From the NCBI RefSeq assembly GCF_019175345.1, contig NZ_CP077717.1, forward strand, positions 2,699,644-2,763,643: a stretch of 64,000 bases of DNA. Reading direction: 5' to 3'. A program made the translations under genes and the position numbers. This stretch comes from Saccharolobus shibatae B12 (lineage in GTDB: Archaea; Thermoproteota; Thermoprotei_A; Sulfolobales; Sulfolobaceae). The first letter of the stretch is position 1. Each line of letters opens with the position of its first letter. The notes below the pieces were generated by a model. That model did not search any database. It worked only from the letters and a program-made list of their open reading frames with translations, and was not told where the DNA came from. Shown piece by piece: positions 17,747 to 35,811 of this stretch.

Positions 17747-18079
17747 ATGGGTGGAGCTTCAAAGAAGCCTATTTCAACAATGGAAAAGAGATTAAAGAAA
17801 GAGGCTGAAAAGCAACAAAAGGCAGAGGAAAAGAAGAAAGGTCCATCAAAAACTGGAAAAGAGATAATTAGTAGGGCAGTAACTATAGATGAAGAAACTA
17901 AGAAGAGAGTTCTAGACGAAATAAAGAAAGAGAGTATTATAACCCCATATGCCTTAGCTACAAAATCGGGAATAAGCATAAGTGTAGCTAGAAAAATACT
18001 AAAGGAATTAGAAAATCAGAATATAGTTAAGTTATATTCTAAGAATAGAAGATTGGAAATATATATTGCTGCGTCTTAA
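17747..18079 (+). CDS. rps25e: Ribosomal protein S25e
   Basis: The 110-residue protein has the Lys-rich N-terminus (MGGASKKPISTMEKR) and the winged-helix core (ITPYALATKSGISISVARKI) of S25e from the small-subunit head. A TATA-like GGAATTTAAAAC lies 17-27 bp upstream. It is monocistronic and converges on the nitrilase-like gene with a 3-nt gap. Confidence 0.95.
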   Translation: MGGASKKPISTMEKRLKKEAEKQQKAEEKKKGPSKTGKEIISRAVTIDEETKKRVLDEIKKESIITPYALATKSGISISVARKILKELENQNIVKLYSKNRRLEIYIAAS

Positions 18080-18082
18080 AAT

Positions 18083-18967
18083 CTATTCCTCTTCTAGTGT
18101 AGAAGCAGATCTCTTCTTCACCTCACCCTTAATCTTTTTTACACCTTTACAAAGACCATTTATAATTGGTTCTAGATAAGTTAATGATGTCTGTTTTGAC
18201 GATGATGTTAAGATTGAGCTTTCAACGAACAATATACTGTCATCTTCCTCAGCTTCCTTACTTATCAAATTATCTGGAGAGGTAATGAAAGTCGGTGAGT
18301 AGCCTATAATTTCTCCCTCTTCATCCTCTATACTTTCCCCTACTATCAAATAAGGTATTCCGTTCTCTATAGTCCTAGCAATTGCAAGATGTTTTATAAC
18401 TTGCTGCTCTTTTCCCAAGGCTTTCATAGTACCTATAACAATTTCTGAGCCTCCCATAGCTAAAAGCCTACTGATCTCCGGCGAGAAAATATCGTCCTCA
18501 GCGATAATACCATATCTCCTATCAAGAACTACATTAACTGGTTCTTTCCCTGCTGATATTCCTAGCCTTATATCCTTATCAGACAGCACGGTTTTCCTAT
18601 ATTTCCCTATGATCTCCCCTTGTGGTGATATTATGAGTGAAGTCAAGAATATTTTAGGACCAGCTTGTTCTAAAATAGGCCCAACTATTACATGAACTTC
18701 CCCATCCATAGCGAGGTTTATTAGAGTATCAGTATTATTACCGGGAATTTTCTCTGCGAGATTTTTAATGAAACTTCTTAGCTTCTTGTCATTATCGTAT
18801 ATTTCAAACATATTTCCAGAAGGGAACAGCGATGGCAGTATAACTAATTTTGCACCTTTATCTTTAGCTTGCCTTATTAGTTTTTTGGCTTTCTCTAGAT
18901 TGTGTTTCCTTGATAATTCTTTAAGCCTTAAATGAACTAAAGCTATAAGCATAAACTTTTTCACCAA
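18083..18967 (-). CDS. Nitrilase-fold protein lacking catalytic Glu and Cys (probable pseudoenzyme)
   Basis: The 294-residue protein follows the carbon-nitrogen hydrolase fold from end to end: [20 protein letters not shown] and [21 protein letters not shown]. In active enzymes these three blocks supply Glu, Lys and Cys. Here the Glu position is Ser46, Lys125 is kept, and the Cys position is Glu157, so amide hydrolysis by the usual mechanism is not possible. The residues 265-294 tail is basic. It starts 2 nt after the reverse gyrase stop on the same strand. A structural or binding role is inferred. Confidence 0.8.
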   Translation of the reverse strand: MVKKFMLIALVHLRLKELSRKHNLEKAKKLIRQAKDKGAKLVILPSLFPSGNMFEIYDNDKKLRSFIKNLAEKIPGNNTDTLINLAMDGEVHVIVGPILEQAGPKIFLTSLIISPQGEIIGKYRKTVLSDKDIRLGISAGKEPVNVVLDRRYGIIAEDDIFSPEISRLLAMGGSEIVIGTMKALGKEQQVIKHLAIARTIENGIPYLIVGESIEDEEGEIIGYSPTFITSPDNLISKEAEEDDSILFVESSILTSSSKQTSLTYLEPIINGLCKGVKKIKGEVKKRSASTLEEE

Positions 18968-18969
18968 CC

Positions 18970-26229
<7,260 letters not shown>

Positions 26230-26233
<4 letters not shown>

Positions 26234-26282
26234 TGACGCTCGGAAGGACGGATTTAAAAATGAAGATCCTGCGCAGGGCTGA
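26230..26282 (+). ncRNA. C/D box sRNA overlapping the apgM stop codon
   Basis: The C box GTGATGA (26230-26236) contains the apgM TGA stop. After it come a 12-nt guide (26237-26248), D'-like CGGA (26249-26252), a 7-nt spacer, C' ATGAAGA (26260-26266), a 12-nt guide (26267-26278) and D box CTGA (26279-26282). The 12/12 spacing is the archaeal norm. The second guide contains the perfect 10-bp palindrome CCTGCGCAGG. The complement target of the first guide would be TCCTTCCGAGCG, that of the second CCCTGCGCAGGA; I cannot identify the target RNAs. Confidence 0.8.
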
Positions 26283-26317
26283 TTAAAGTAGAATTTGCTC
26301 TCCAATACGAAAGAGAG

Positions 26318-26857
26318 TTAACATTCTTCGACTACGGCTTTTTCTAACATGTCTCTTACTCTCCACCTTATCATCTCGTTTACTATAATTACAACCGCTC
26401 CCGCATTAGGTTGCCCATAAATAACTATATCACCATTATTTGCACTCAATATGACCGGAATAACAAGTAAGTCCTCTTCTCCATTTACAAAAACTACTCC
26501 ACCATCCCTATCTTTTAGGATATTCTCCATAATTTCAAATATTTCAAATCGAATTTTCCCCGCCTCATTTGTCACCCTATATTCCTTATTCTTTATAATA
26601 GCCCTATGTTGTGGTATAGATCTCTTGGTTTTTCCATCTATAACTTCTAAGAAGGGGATTATACCACTTTGTTCTAATACTTTGCTTACGTAATCCCCTA
26701 CAGTTATAACCTTGAAACCTTGTTGTATCGATTTAGATACAAAATCTAAAAAGACTTTGTTATTTGTAAAAAGAATACCATATGGTCTAGAAAGTTCTTT
26801 CCTTAAATTATCAAAAGCAAAACATAGGTTTACTTTATTATTATTGCGTATTTCCAT
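26318..26857 (-). CDS. GTP-dependent dephospho-CoA kinase (DUF359)
   Basis: A 179-residue protein of the archaeal DUF359 family, shown elsewhere to phosphorylate dephospho-CoA with GTP as the last step of CoA synthesis. Visible family segments are the N-terminal LRKELSRPYGILF, KVITVGDYV, the VTNEAGKIRFE strand and a VNGEEDLLVIPVILSANNG block. It is the last gene of the rps6e-aIF2gamma-rpo7 operon and overlaps the spt4 stop by 28 nt. Confidence 0.82.
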   Translation of the reverse strand: MEIRNNNKVNLCFAFDNLRKELSRPYGILFTNNKVFLDFVSKSIQQGFKVITVGDYVSKVLEQSGIIPFLEVIDGKTKRSIPQHRAIIKNKEYRVTNEAGKIRFEIFEIMENILKDRDGGVVFVNGEEDLLVIPVILSANNGDIVIYGQPNAGAVVIIVNEMIRWRVRDMLEKAVVEEC

Positions 26858-27030
26858 GGCTTTGGGGCCTCAGTTATTTTAGCTACTTCAGACTCTGAAT
26901 CAATGATAATAATCATACCATCCCACTCTTCTGTAAAACTACTGCTGCCACATACTGGACATGTTTCCTTGTCAGTCTCTACTAATGCCTTACAATTTTT
27001 ACATGCTTTAAAGACTGATTTCTTAGCCAT
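26830..27030 (-). CDS. spt4: Transcription elongation factor Spt4
   Basis: A 66-residue zinc protein with CKNCKALVETDKETCPVCGS (two CxxC pairs) and the EEWDGMIIIIDSESEVAK body that pairs with Spt5 NGN. It is the processivity partner of Spt5 on archaeal RNA polymerase. It lies 6 nt after rpo7, which matches the classical rpoE'-rpoE'' gene pair. Confidence 0.95.
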   Translation of the reverse strand: MAKKSVFKACKNCKALVETDKETCPVCGSSSFTEEWDGMIIIIDSESEVAKITEAPKPWKYAIIIK

Positions 27031-27036
27031 TCACGC

Positions 27037-27579
27037 TCACTTCTTAGCCTGTGTTATCCACTCTAACTTGCCCAAGTAGGGCTGTCTCATAGTTAAAGCG
27101 ATTCTAGGCAATCTACCTGTTACCGTAGACGCAACGCTTATCACTCTTGCTCTTACTTTGTCACCCTTTTGTATTACTTTCTTAGATTTTTCGCCGAATA
27201 TTATACCTCTTACATTGTCATATTTCAGTGTATCATCTGTTATTTGGGAAATGTGAACGAGGCCATCCATCGGTCCTAAGTTAACGAACACACCATAGTT
27301 GTCAACTTGTAAAACCTCACCCTCAACTACTTCTTGTACAACTGGTACATAGGTTATCATATCAAATTCGACCTCATGATAAGTAGCACCATCACCAAAT
27401 ACTAACATCCCTTCCTCACTGGTTTTGACATTTAATATAGCTAAAACTAGACCTAAATCCTTAAGGATCTTTTCTTGATATTGTTGTCTTAGTTCATTTA
27501 AAGCGATCTCATTTAATGGTTTACCAAACTCATTGGGTGGGATCCTCACAATGCTACGTGCTTTAATAAGTTTATACAT
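27037..27579 (-). CDS. rpo7: RNA polymerase subunit Rpo7 (RpoE')
   Basis: The 180-residue stalk subunit pairs with Rpo4. It has the N-terminal RNP-like domain ([19 protein letters not shown]) and a C-terminal S1 RNA-binding domain ([20 protein letters not shown] and DGLVHISQI). Together with spt4 just downstream and the PIN gene just upstream, it is part of the translation-transcription operon headed by rps6e. Confidence 0.96.
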   Translation of the reverse strand: MYKLIKARSIVRIPPNEFGKPLNEIALNELRQQYQEKILKDLGLVLAILNVKTSEEGMLVFGDGATYHEVEFDMITYVPVVQEVVEGEVLQVDNYGVFVNLGPMDGLVHISQITDDTLKYDNVRGIIFGEKSKKVIQKGDKVRARVISVASTVTGRLPRIALTMRQPYLGKLEWITQAKK

Positions 27580-27582
27580 ACG

Positions 27583-28020
27583 TTAGATAGGATATAAGGA
27601 TTTTATAATTTTACTCCTATTTTGAAGAAATAAAACTCCTATCCCCTTTTTAATTGCATTACTTTTTAATTGCTTATCATTAGTAAATATAAACATGTTA
27701 TATCTAAGAGCAGTCCTTATCAACGCCTCATCTGTAGGTAAATCGTCATAATCATTTATTAAATTCCATGAGTTTTTATATACTTCCAAATATTTCCTGG
27801 CTATTCTAATTCTGGATGTAATAATAAATCTTTTTTTATTCTTTTCAGATAAAATATCCAACTCTTTTAAGACTGCAGAATGAATAAAAAAGGTCGGTTT
27901 ATAATCTAGAAATTCCAATACCTTATTAAATGGATCTAAACCATCGTATACATATAATAAAATATTAGTATCAATCAGTACTTTTAGATCTCTATTAACC
28001 CCCATCCTATCATTCTCCAC
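27583..28020 (-). CDS. PIN-domain ribonuclease-like protein (Fcf1/Utp24-like)
   Basis: A 145-residue PIN fold: [15 protein letters not shown] supplies the first acidic residue, AVLKELDIL a second, [11 protein letters not shown] and FTNDKQLK the rest. In archaea, PIN proteins encoded between aIF2gamma and Rpo7 resemble the ribosome-biogenesis nuclease Fcf1 rather than toxins, and no antitoxin gene is adjacent here. It overlaps the 3' end of aIF2gamma; Met6 (28005) is a likelier start than 28020. Confidence 0.82.
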   Translation of the reverse strand: MENDRMGVNRDLKVLIDTNILLYVYDGLDPFNKVLEFLDYKPTFFIHSAVLKELDILSEKNKKRFIITSRIRIARKYLEVYKNSWNLINDYDDLPTDEALIRTALRYNMFIFTNDKQLKSNAIKKGIGVLFLQNRSKIIKSLYPI

Positions 28021-29243
28021 CTACCAGCTATTTGCCTACTTATAACAGTTCTAATATTATTAGACCATACTGCCACGGGTCTTCTTAACTCCACTTCAAT
28101 CTCATCCTTCTTTACAGAAGTAACTATCCCCAAAGTCGTCGAGGAACCTACAGATAACATCAAAGTTTCCTTAGCTCTTATGGGATCTACCTTTAACATC
28201 TCCTTAGCTCCAACTACACGTTCCAAGAGATTATACTTTATTCTGATATTCCATAAAACTGGAACATTAGCATCAGCCAAGGTTACAATACTTCCAAGCA
28301 AATTATCAGCCTTAGTCAATGAGGGATCCAAATATGTACCTATTGCTACTAAACCTCCCGGTTTAGCCTCCTTAAATTCCTCATCTCCAAATCTTATGGA
28401 TGAAATCCTTGTGAAAATAGGTTCATAAGATACTTTACCTTGTTTTTCTACTCTTAAGCCCGGTAATACTTTTATTTCTTGATCAACCTTAAATAAGCCT
28501 TGTATAATACTACCACCTATCACGCCACCCTTCAGCTCATTAAATTGGGTACCGGGCTTATTAACGTCAAAACTCCTTATCACAAGCATAACAGGTTGTT
28601 GTGAGAGATCCCTATAAGGAGTCTTTATGTACTCCTCTATGCCCTCTATTAGAGTATCTATATTAATCTTATGAAGCGCGCTTACTGGAATTATAGGTGC
28701 ATTTTCGGCCCAGGTTCCCTTTGTAAACTGCTTTATTTGCTTATACTGCGACAATGCTTCCTCTTTGGAGACTACGTCGACCTTATTTTGAACTATAATT
28801 AGATTTTTCACTCCTATTATACCTAGTGCTACGAAATGTTCTCTAGTTTGGGGCTGGGGAAAAGGTTCATTTGCAGCAACAACAAGAATTGCACCATCCA
28901 TTAACGCTGCTCCAGATAGCATTGTAGCCATTAGAACCTCATGACCAGGGGCATCAATAAAGGAAACTCTTCTCAAGAACTTGGGCTCCTCATCCGATCC
29001 ACAAGATTTACATGAGGGTTCGGTTACATATGCCTCTGGTTTTTTACAACTCTCACAAATGCCTATATTAGTCTCCGCGTAACCTAATTTTATCGTCATA
29101 CCTCTTTTTAGTTCTTCAGAATGTTTTGAAGTCCAAATTCCCGTTATAGCCTGAACTAGCGTTGTCTTACCGTGATCTACATGTCCAACTACACCTATAT
29201 TAACTTCTGGTTGAGCTTTAGGCCATGCCAAAAACTGCTTCAC
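27984..29243 (-). CDS. eif2g: Translation initiation factor aIF2 gamma subunit
   Basis: The 419-residue GTPase delivers initiator Met-tRNA to the ribosome. G1 is [10 protein letters not shown]3 DAPGH, G4 NKVD and G5 SALH. The zinc knuckle is CESCKK...SCKSCGS, and two beta-barrel domains follow. The frame begins at GTG 29243, overlapping rps6e by 4 nt, while known homologues begin at the internal MAWPK position (TTG 29231). Small differences from the S. solfataricus sequence I recall suggest S. islandicus or a close relative. Confidence 0.96.
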   Translation of the reverse strand: MKQFLAWPKAQPEVNIGVVGHVDHGKTTLVQAITGIWTSKHSEELKRGMTIKLGYAETNIGICESCKKPEAYVTEPSCKSCGSDEEPKFLRRVSFIDAPGHEVLMATMLSGAALMDGAILVVAANEPFPQPQTREHFVALGIIGVKNLIIVQNKVDVVSKEEALSQYKQIKQFTKGTWAENAPIIPVSALHKINIDTLIEGIEEYIKTPYRDLSQQPVMLVIRSFDVNKPGTQFNELKGGVIGGSIIQGLFKVDQEIKVLPGLRVEKQGKVSYEPIFTRISSIRFGDEEFKEAKPGGLVAIGTYLDPSLTKADNLLGSIVTLADANVPVLWNIRIKYNLLERVVGAKEMLKVDPIRAKETLMLSVGSSTTLGIVTSVKKDEIEVELRRPVAVWSNNIRTVISRQIAGRWRMIGWGLIEI

Positions 29244-29884
29244 CTTACTATTATGGTATTAATTTGAACTATTTCCTGGCTAATAGTATTTCCTCTTATA
29301 GTTTTTCTTCTTCTTTCTCCATCTTCATTCGGGTAGAATCCAGGAGGCCCACTTAGCAATATTTTACGCTTAGCCGCTCCAGTAACATCAAATCGCATTG
29401 GGAATCCAGAATTATCTGATCCTCCAGTTATCTTTAACTTAACTGGTAATCCAATCAGTTGATTAGCTTCAAATGTATCACCTATTTTTAGACCAACTAG
29501 ATTTGTAGCCTTGTTTTGATCAATACTTATTTGTAACGTCTTAGTCCTATATGCAATGGCTTCAAAATCTTCTGCTCCAAACTTCTCTGCCATTGTTTTA
29601 CTTATCCATACTTCGTTATCTGGTACATTGTTATCTACTTCAACCTTAAAATGGCCTTTTACCTTTACCTTTTTATCCCCTTCTTGTTTGGTTATTTCTA
29701 ATGTGATGAGCGTATCAATATTTAATAATTGTTTAGTTTTCTCATTAACTTTAGCCTGGGGTACCGCTTTTCCTTCCTTTTCTCCACCTATAGATTTTAT
29801 TTGATCATTTGCCTTTACTTTAACCTTTACTCTTTTAGGCTCTACAGATTGTGGATCTGAAATGACAATTTTGAAGTCCGGCAT
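29240..29884 (-). CDS. rps6e: Ribosomal protein S6e
   Basis: A 214-residue small-subunit protein. The conserved S6e core is [20 protein letters not shown] and the adjacent [10 protein letters not shown], both present, with the basic [14 protein letters not shown] tail. A GGTGG Shine-Dalgarno-like motif precedes ATG 29884. It heads the leftward operon with aIF2gamma, PIN, rpo7, spt4 and the CoA kinase. Confidence 0.95.
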   Translation of the reverse strand: MPDFKIVISDPQSVEPKRVKVKVKANDQIKSIGGEKEGKAVPQAKVNEKTKQLLNIDTLITLEITKQEGDKKVKVKGHFKVEVDNNVPDNEVWISKTMAEKFGAEDFEAIAYRTKTLQISIDQNKATNLVGLKIGDTFEANQLIGLPVKLKITGGSDNSGFPMRFDVTGAAKRKILLSGPPGFYPNEDGERRRKTIRGNTISQEIVQINTIIVR

Positions 29885-29961
29885 TTAACAATGCCACCTT
29901 TTGTGTGGTATACTTAAAACAAATATATAAAATCGCATCACCATAAGCTACATGAGAAACG

Positions 29962-30348
29962 TTGTTAGGAGTTTTATTAGTTTTACATGGTAGCAAGATA
30001 CCAGAATGGAAAGATGTTGGAATTAAGTACGCAGAATATTTATCTAGATATTTTAAGTTAGTAGAATTCGGCTTCTTAGAGTTTAATAAACCTACGTTAA
30101 GCGAAGCCCTAAGTAATCTTCTGGCTAAGGGGGCTGATAAGATAGTAGTAGTTCCATTATTATTTGCAACTGGAACTCATTTCAAAAGAGATATCCCAAG
30201 GCTACTAGGTATAGATGGTGACGAAAAGAAAATACAATACATGGGAAAGAAAATTGAAATAATAATAGCTGACCCTTTAGGATTTGATGAGAAAATTGGA
30301 GAAGTATTAGTTAAAAGGGTTAACGAAACTTACAACAAAAACTGTTAA
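29962..30348 (+). CDS. cbiX: Sirohydrochlorin cobaltochelatase, short form (CbiX-S)
   Basis: At 128 residues it is the single-domain archaeal chelatase, which works as a homodimer and inserts metal into the tetrapyrrole (cobalt for B12, or iron for siroheme). The two metal-binding histidines are in LVLHGSK and GTHFKRDIP. It starts with TTG 29962, as there is no in-frame ATG nearby, and a TATA-like AATATATAAAA lies upstream. It converges on rps15 with a 4-nt overlap. cbiA at 33.6 kb is another cobalamin gene. Confidence 0.9.
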   Translation: MLGVLLVLHGSKIPEWKDVGIKYAEYLSRYFKLVEFGFLEFNKPTLSEALSNLLAKGADKIVVVPLLFATGTHFKRDIPRLLGIDGDEKKIQYMGKKIEIIIADPLGFDEKIGEVLVKRVNETYNKNC

Positions 30349-30803
30349 CTTGCACCGGCTACTAGTAGTTCTGCCTTGGCTGGATCATAAGCCCATTCTT
30401 GTGGAAGCTTTCCAACGCTCTTATAATATCTAGCTAAACGCCTGATCTTTGACTCAACCTCTTCTAATCCTTTCTTGGCTGTCTTATCACGTGGATACTC
30501 ATTGATATGTCTTCTTATATTTACTGCTTTCCTTATTAGATTGAACAGATCCTCCGGTATTTGAGGAGCTAAACCTCTTTCTTCTAATATTTGAGTAACT
30601 TTTTTCCCAACTATTTGCCTAACTAAAGGAATTCCATATTGATCCCTTAATATTATCCCTATCATAGATGGAGTATAACCTCTTTTCGCTAATTCTTCTA
30701 CCAGCATTTCAACTTCTTCTCTGGTTAGCCTCACCCATTTAGGCGCTCCAGCTCTAGCAGGTCTTATTGAATGTGATTTCCCTTTAGCCCTTCTCTTGTT
30801 CAT
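30345..30803 (-). CDS. rps15: Ribosomal protein uS15 (S15/S13e)
   Basis: The 152-residue protein has the archaeal/eukaryotic S13e N-terminal extension ([20 protein letters not shown]) followed by the S15 core with [20 protein letters not shown] and [25 protein letters not shown] motif lies 8 nt before ATG 30803. It is 23 nt after the methionine synthase gene, apparently the last member of the pcn3-metE operon. Confidence 0.96.
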   Translation of the reverse strand: MNKRRAKGKSHSIRPARAGAPKWVRLTREEVEMLVEELAKRGYTPSMIGIILRDQYGIPLVRQIVGKKVTQILEERGLAPQIPEDLFNLIRKAVNIRRHINEYPRDKTAKKGLEEVESKIRRLARYYKSVGKLPQEWAYDPAKAELLVAGAS

Positions 30804-30826
30804 CTATACTCACCAAATTACTACTT

Positions 30827-31825
30827 TTAATCTACACTATATCCTTTCCTTTTAAGTTCTTCTCTTACAACCTTGGTTCCCTCTACCATTGATACCAGTT
30901 TTTGATAGGCTATTTTTCTAGAAAGTAATTTCAGTCCGCAGTCTGGATTTATCCACACCTTCTCTGGAGGGAAATACTCTAAAATTTTTCTTATATCATT
31001 AGCGATTTCCTCAGAAGTTTCGACCCTTCTATTATGCACATCTATTACTCCAGCTCCAAGTTCCTTATCGAAACCATATTTCTTCAAAAGCTCTAAAGGC
31101 TTATAGTTGTAAATTTTTAATGCGAAATTTATCTGATCAACCTTAAGCTCGTTCAAGTATGGTGCAACAAAGCTATATTCACCATAACATATGTGCATAA
31201 CTAACTTAGCGTTTACACCTTTTACAGCTTCATTTACTGCTTCCACTCCCCAACTTACGTCCTCCCTTCTAGTGTGTAAGGCTGGCTCATCAATTTGTAT
31301 TATTTTAGCTCCAGCTTCTACCAGGTTCTTGATTTCTTGATTTATCGCTTTCGCTAGATCAAAAACTAGGTCCTTTTTATTCTTATAGTATTCATTATAG
31401 GACCATTCAGCTATAGTATAAGGACCAGTTATTGTTATTTTCAAGTTATCGGTATAAGAGACGGATTTTGCAAAAGTAAACTCGTCAACTAGCATTGGTT
31501 TCTTGTACTCAATTTTGCTAACAACAGAAGGCTTTCTATAATATGCCGTTCCCCACACTCTTACTGGACCATAGAACTTAAATCCTTTTATTCTCTCAGC
31601 AAAAAATTCAACCATTTCATCCCTTCTAACTTCGCCATCTGTAGGAACATCAACTCCTGCATTATAGTGATCTTTAAGCACTGCTATGACAGCATCGTTA
31701 AAGGCCTCTTGTAAGTCCTCGTCGCTTATTTTACCTGCCTTATGGAGTCTTATGGATTCTCTTAACCATTTAGGCCTAGGATAGCTTCCAATAACAGTTG
31801 TAGGAAGTAAAGGCAACTTATTCAT
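30827..31825 (-). CDS. metE: Methionine synthase, core-MetE (C-terminal domain type)
   Basis: The 332-residue protein is the zinc-dependent, cobalamin-independent-type catalytic barrel. Candidate zinc ligands are His and Cys in VMHICYGEY, a Glu in the next block, and Cys in [19 protein letters not shown] is the homocysteine-site region. It transfers a methyl group to homocysteine; archaeal core enzymes lack the N-terminal methyltetrahydropterin-triglutamate domain and may use another donor. It overlaps the partner gene upstream by 8 nt. Confidence 0.9.
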   Translation of the reverse strand: MNKLPLLPTTVIGSYPRPKWLRESIRLHKAGKISDEDLQEAFNDAVIAVLKDHYNAGVDVPTDGEVRRDEMVEFFAERIKGFKFYGPVRVWGTAYYRKPSVVSKIEYKKPMLVDEFTFAKSVSYTDNLKITITGPYTIAEWSYNEYYKNKKDLVFDLAKAINQEIKNLVEAGAKIIQIDEPALHTRREDVSWGVEAVNEAVKGVNAKLVMHICYGEYSFVAPYLNELKVDQINFALKIYNYKPLELLKKYGFDKELGAGVIDVHNRRVETSEEIANDIRKILEYFPPEKVWINPDCGLKLLSRKIAYQKLVSMVEGTKVVREELKRKGYSVD

Positions 31826-32810
31826 TACTCTCCACCTTCTCTAATTTCTTTAAAAGTTTTAGTTTCTTTACGACAACAACCTCGGGTATAAAGTCAAATA
31901 AGGTATTATTGCCTATAATCACATCACTTGCACCTTTTCGCTTAACGGAGTTATAAACTCTAATAATTGTACTTATCTTTTCCATCTTAGTGTTCCTAGC
32001 ATTTAGTATACCTAAGTGTACTTTCCTAGAGGGGAAATACGTATATACTCTCCCAAGCTTCTTCAAATTTTCTATCACATCTATACCGAAATAGTCTACC
32101 GGTAAGGAGAAGAGTATATCTAGCCTTTTTAGGTTATTAATTTCAAAATAGGTCATTAGATGCTTCTCTATTTTTACATTATCAAACATAGTCTTGTATG
32201 TCTCTGGTAATTTCTCTAAAACATCTCTCTTTATGTTACTACTAAATATTGCAGGTTCATGAATTTCTATAGCATCGACTACATTTGAAAGTTCTTGTGA
32301 TAATGAATTAACAGCTGATGCGTAATCAATCATTAGATCTATTGGATTCTTATAATACCGATTATCAGATAGTACATAGTATGTTAAAGGCCCTGGAATT
32401 ACGGCTTTCAACTTAGAAGATAAACTTAATTCTTCCTTAATTTTCCTAGAGGACTCCAAATCTTGTAGGAAAATGTTTTCCTCTCTTGTCTTTACATTTA
32501 TTTTCTCCTTAATTATAGGTTGCCTATAATAGAAGTTGTTATCAAAAAACCTTTGCAAAGGACCTTTTTCAACACCAGTAATAAAACCAAATGTTACATC
32601 AATAACATCGTCCCATCTGAATAATCCATTGGTAGTATAATCTAATTTAACATCTCCAGCTAGCTCAAACAATTTCTTTATATTTTCATTAATGTACTTC
32701 TCTAGTTTCTCCTTATCTATCTTGCCCATATTATACCATGAAATTACTTTTCCCAATTTGGGATTTTTTGGAAAACTGCCCACTAAGGCTTTTTTCACAT
32801 TCATTATCAA
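31818..32810 (-). CDS. MetE N-terminal-like barrel protein
   Basis: A 330-residue protein similar in plan to the N-terminal half of Met[29 protein letters not shown] and [10 protein letters not shown]. It lacks the MetE zinc ligands: the candidate Cys positions are absent, so it is probably the substrate-binding partner of the catalytic protein encoded next. In most bacteria the two halves are fused. It is coupled by overlap with both neighbours, 4 nt to pcn3 and 8 nt to metE. Confidence 0.82.
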   Translation of the reverse strand: MIMNVKKALVGSFPKNPKLGKVISWYNMGKIDKEKLEKYINENIKKLFELAGDVKLDYTTNGLFRWDDVIDVTFGFITGVEKGPLQRFFDNNFYYRQPIIKEKINVKTREENIFLQDLESSRKIKEELSLSSKLKAVIPGPLTYYVLSDNRYYKNPIDLMIDYASAVNSLSQELSNVVDAIEIHEPAIFSSNIKRDVLEKLPETYKTMFDNVKIEKHLMTYFEINNLKRLDILFSLPVDYFGIDVIENLKKLGRVYTYFPSRKVHLGILNARNTKMEKISTIIRVYNSVKRKGASDVIIGNNTLFDFIPEVVVVKKLKLLKKLEKVESNE

Positions 32811-33541
32811 ACTTTTGGAGCTAATAAATAAGTAACTTTCCCTCCTCCCTCCATATTAAAGGATAACTGAAGAGGCTTCTGGTCACCAAATGCTATCTTG
32901 ACGAAATCTGAAAGTTTAGTTAATGACAAGACGTCATCCAGATATTCTGCAGAATATGAGTTCTTGGAGTTCTTAGAGAATTCTAAATCTTGAAGACCAC
33001 CAGTATCTTTAGAAAATTCGACTTCAATTTCATTCTCTCCTTCAGCCTTAATCAATATTTTATCTTCATAACCCTCTATAATTACATTATCACTCACTGT
33101 TGAAACTTCTGATATTGCTGACTTAAAGCCATCTGAAGAAATCGTGGCTGATATATCGAATTGTAGGTTGATTTCTGGAATATTTTCCTCAGACACCTCT
33201 AGGTTCCTAACATTAAACTCCCTATTAGTTCCTCCTATAATATTTATGATAACAGTCTCTGGAGATTCACTAGATATTTCTATTGCCTCTTTTCTCTTAG
33301 CTACTTTCAGAATTTTCATCAGATATTGGGTATTAAAGCCAAACTTAAATTCCTCACTTACGTCATACTCTTTAAACATCTCTTTAGGCAAGTTAACTGA
33401 TATTAGGGAAATGTGAGCCCTATCCAATGCAACTAACTCCACATTATCCTCCTTAAACTTTAATACCGCTTCATCAACTAACTTGGCTAAAGCTTGTACA
33501 ATATCTTTGAGAACCCTCACATCATCGTAAACTACTTTCAT
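32807..33541 (-). CDS. pcn3: DNA sliding clamp subunit PCNA3
   Basis: A 244-residue two-domain clamp subunit that matches Sulfolobus PCNA3 from memory. The Sulfolobus clamp is a PCNA1-PCNA2-PCNA3 heterotrimer; PCNA1 is also here at 39.2 kb. The N-terminal start [12 protein letters not shown] at 33541 gives the usual length. The frame opens at 33586, but the 15 extra residues are not a family feature. It heads the operon with the MetE halves and rps15. Confidence 0.95.
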   Translation of the reverse strand: MKVVYDDVRVLKDIVQALAKLVDEAVLKFKEDNVELVALDRAHISLISVNLPKEMFKEYDVSEEFKFGFNTQYLMKILKVAKRKEAIEISSESPETVIINIIGGTNREFNVRNLEVSEENIPEINLQFDISATISSDGFKSAISEVSTVSDNVIIEGYEDKILIKAEGENEIEVEFSKDTGGLQDLEFSKNSKNSYSAEYLDDVLSLTKLSDFVKIAFGDQKPLQLSFNMEGGGKVTYLLAPKV

Positions 33542-33648
33542 GTCAATCAATCTTATATTCCTTTCAAAAGATTTAAGATATATCATACTTTCAATCTAAC
33601 TAAAGATTCAAAAGATTTAACTATCCTTTAGAGAATATACTTCTAACA

Positions 33649-34953
33649 ATGAGAAGAATATTATTATCATCAGACAGAAGTGGATCGGGAAAAACACTTA
33701 TCACATCAGCAATTATGAGAGCGTTATCTAAAAAATACAGAGTTAGAGGTTTCAAAGCTGGACCAGATTTCATAGATCCCGGGTATCATAAGATTGCCAC
33801 AAGCTTTCCTTCAATAAACTTAGACTTATGGATGATGGGGAAAAACAATGTAAAGAGAAGTTTAATAAAATATGGAAGGGAACTCGATATAGGAATAATT
33901 GAAGGAGTAATGGGTCTATATGATGGTGTAGATACGCTTTACAGCACGTATGAGCTTGCTAAAATTACTAAGACTCCAGTAATCTTAATAATTAATTGTT
34001 CTAATATAGGAAGTACTGTGGGTGCAATTATAAAGGGGTTAAAATACTATAGAAACGATGTGAATATTCGAGGAGTCATCTTTAATAAAATAGCTTCCGA
34101 GACCCATTATAATTATTGTAAGAATGCAGTAGAAGATGTTGAAGTTTTAGGCTATGTTCCATTTGATAAGAATCTGGAAGTTAAATCCAGACATTTGGGC
34201 TTGGTCACGATTGAGGATAATAAAGAAGTACAAGACTTAATTAGATATGCATCAGAGTTAGTAGAGAAATATGTTGATTTAGATAAAATCTATGAGATGG
34301 CCTCAGATGAAGACCTTGAAGTCGATCTTCCTAAAGATGATGAGAATAAGGGATTAAAACGAAAAATGGCAATAGCTTACGATCCCGCTTTTAGTTTCTA
34401 TTATCAAGAAAACTTAGATATATTAAGAAGCAGATATGAATTGGAATTCTTCAGCCCACTAAATGACGAGTACGTAGAAGATGCAGAGGCCATATATATC
34501 GGAGGAGGCTATCCAGAACTTCATCTAAATGAACTAGAAAGATCCAGCAAGACAAAGAGTTGGCTTAAAAATTCGTCTTATTCTGGAGTGAAAATCTATG
34601 CTGAGTGTGGTGGCCTAATGTACTTGTCTAAAAATCTAATAGATGAGAATAATAAAAATTATAATATGGTGGGTATTTTTGATATTGAAATAAAAACTAA
34701 GGATAAATTAACAATTGGATATACAGAATTAGAAGCAATTAATGAAAACTTCATAGTTAATAAAAATAGTTTAGTTAGGGGACATGAATTTCATATATCT
34801 AAACCCATTAGTGTTAATGAAAAAGAATTTGTATTTAAAGTTAGAATAGGGAAAGGTATTGTTGACAAATTAGATGGTGTAAAAAGCAATAATACTATTG
34901 CAAATTACTCTCACTTGCATTTTTCTAACTTTCAGCAGAGGATTGTTTTTTAA
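33649..34953 (+). CDS. cbiA: Cobyrinic acid a,c-diamide synthase
   Basis: A 434-residue ATP-dependent amidase of cobalamin synthesis. The N-terminal P-loop is [15 protein letters not shown], and [14 protein letters not shown] is the family signature. The C-terminal class I glutaminase has its Cys in [10 protein letters not shown] and its His in YSHLHF. It diverges from pcn3 and its 3' end overlaps the convergent membrane-protein gene by 29 nt. Confidence 0.94.
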   Translation: MRRILLSSDRSGSGKTLITSAIMRALSKKYRVRGFKAGPDFIDPGYHKIATSFPSINLDLWMMGKNNVKRSLIKYGRELDIGIIEGVMGLYDGVDTLYSTYELAKITKTPVILIINCSNIGSTVGAIIKGLKYYRNDVNIRGVIFNKIASETHYNYCKNAVEDVEVLGYVPFDKNLEVKSRHLGLVTIEDNKEVQDLIRYASELVEKYVDLDKIYEMASDEDLEVDLPKDDENKGLKRKMAIAYDPAFSFYYQENLDILRSRYELEFFSPLNDEYVEDAEAIYIGGGYPELHLNELERSSKTKSWLKNSSYSGVKIYAECGGLMYLSKNLIDENNKNYNMVGIFDIEIKTKDKLTIGYTELEAINENFIVNKNSLVRGHEFHISKPISVNEKEFVFKVRIGKGIVDKLDGVKSNNTIANYSHLHFSNFQQRIVF

Positions 34954-35683
34954 GCTCTATTTTCTTTACTCTTTCAATTAATTCAGTTACCTTGTCTATA
35001 TCTTGTGAATAAAGCCTAACGTGGAATGGAAACTTTGATGAAGACTTAATCTCGACGTATTTCTTATCCCTATTTTGAGAAATTTGAGCGTCAACTAAAT
35101 ACTTTGATGGTAAAAATACACCTGATCTATCAGTAGCTATAACACCTTTTTCTGTTATTTTATATGATGTAGGCGCCATGGGGATATTAGTCTGAAACTT
35201 TAGTACACGTCTGTTCATTAAAAAGCTAACACCGTAGAGTAATTCAAAATACAACACGAAAAATCCAAATTTATATAGCGTATTATCAATGTGGGTGACA
35301 AATCTAATTATCACATAATTGTAAATTAATACTAGAATTATCATATATAAGAACATTATACCCATTGAAGAGAAATTCTTCTTCATTACCTCAGTAGTTT
35401 CCTTTAAATATTCCTCATCCTTGTTTACAAGCTCACTTGCCTTTTTCTCTTCATATAACGTCCTAGCATTAGCTATCTCACCTAGAGATCTCCTTTCTCT
35501 AAGTAAAGGATTTGAACGCATCATTATTACGGATGTTATACCTAAGTAAACCAAAATGTATAGTATGTAAAATTCTATAAAATATTTTGGGAAAAAGCTA
35601 AGTACTAGGGAAAACAATATCATCATTACTTGTGATAGTAGTACAAACTTCCAGTTGAAGGGATTATATCCAGTAGAGGACAT
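34925..35683 (-). CDS. Four-TM membrane protein (DUF2208-like)
   Basis: A 252-residue membrane protein that resembles the archaeal DUF2208 family. Four hydrophobic helices occur (about 13-30, 32-53, 107-130, 138-158), with a charged loop between helices 2 and 3. After helix 4 a beta-rich cytosolic domain of ~85 residues follows, including [20 protein letters not shown]. No enzymatic motif is visible. Function unknown. It is alone in its orientation between cbiA and the riboflavin operon. Confidence 0.72.
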   Translation of the reverse strand: MSSTGYNPFNWKFVLLSQVMMILFSLVLSFFPKYFIEFYILYILVYLGITSVIMMRSNPLLRERRSLGEIANARTLYEEKKASELVNKDEEYLKETTEVMKKNFSSMGIMFLYMIILVLIYNYVIIRFVTHIDNTLYKFGFFVLYFELLYGVSFLMNRRVLKFQTNIPMAPTSYKITEKGVIATDRSGVFLPSKYLVDAQISQNRDKKYVEIKSSSKFPFHVRLYSQDIDKVTELIERVKKIELKKQSSAES

Positions 35684-35776
35684 TGCTACTATTACTTTAA
35701 TAACATAGGCTTATATTTCTGTTGGGTCAATAATTTAAACTCTCAAATAAATATTGTACTTAGATATGAGTAAATA

Positions 35777-35788
35777 CTTTTTTATACT
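35777..35788 (+). promoter_or_regulatory. TATA box of the riboflavin operon
   Basis: CTTTTTTATACT is centred about 28 bp before ATG 35812, predicting a leaderless riboflavin operon mRNA. I find no FMN riboswitch in the 128-bp gap. Confidence 0.6.
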
Positions 35789-35811
35789 ATTGCAGTTCTG
35801 ATACTCTTGGA

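Noticed and set aside
27583-28020. VapC toxin of a toxin-antitoxin pair
   Set aside because: The PIN gene is embedded in a ribosomal/RNA polymerase operon and no antitoxin gene is adjacent, so an Fcf1-like role fits better.
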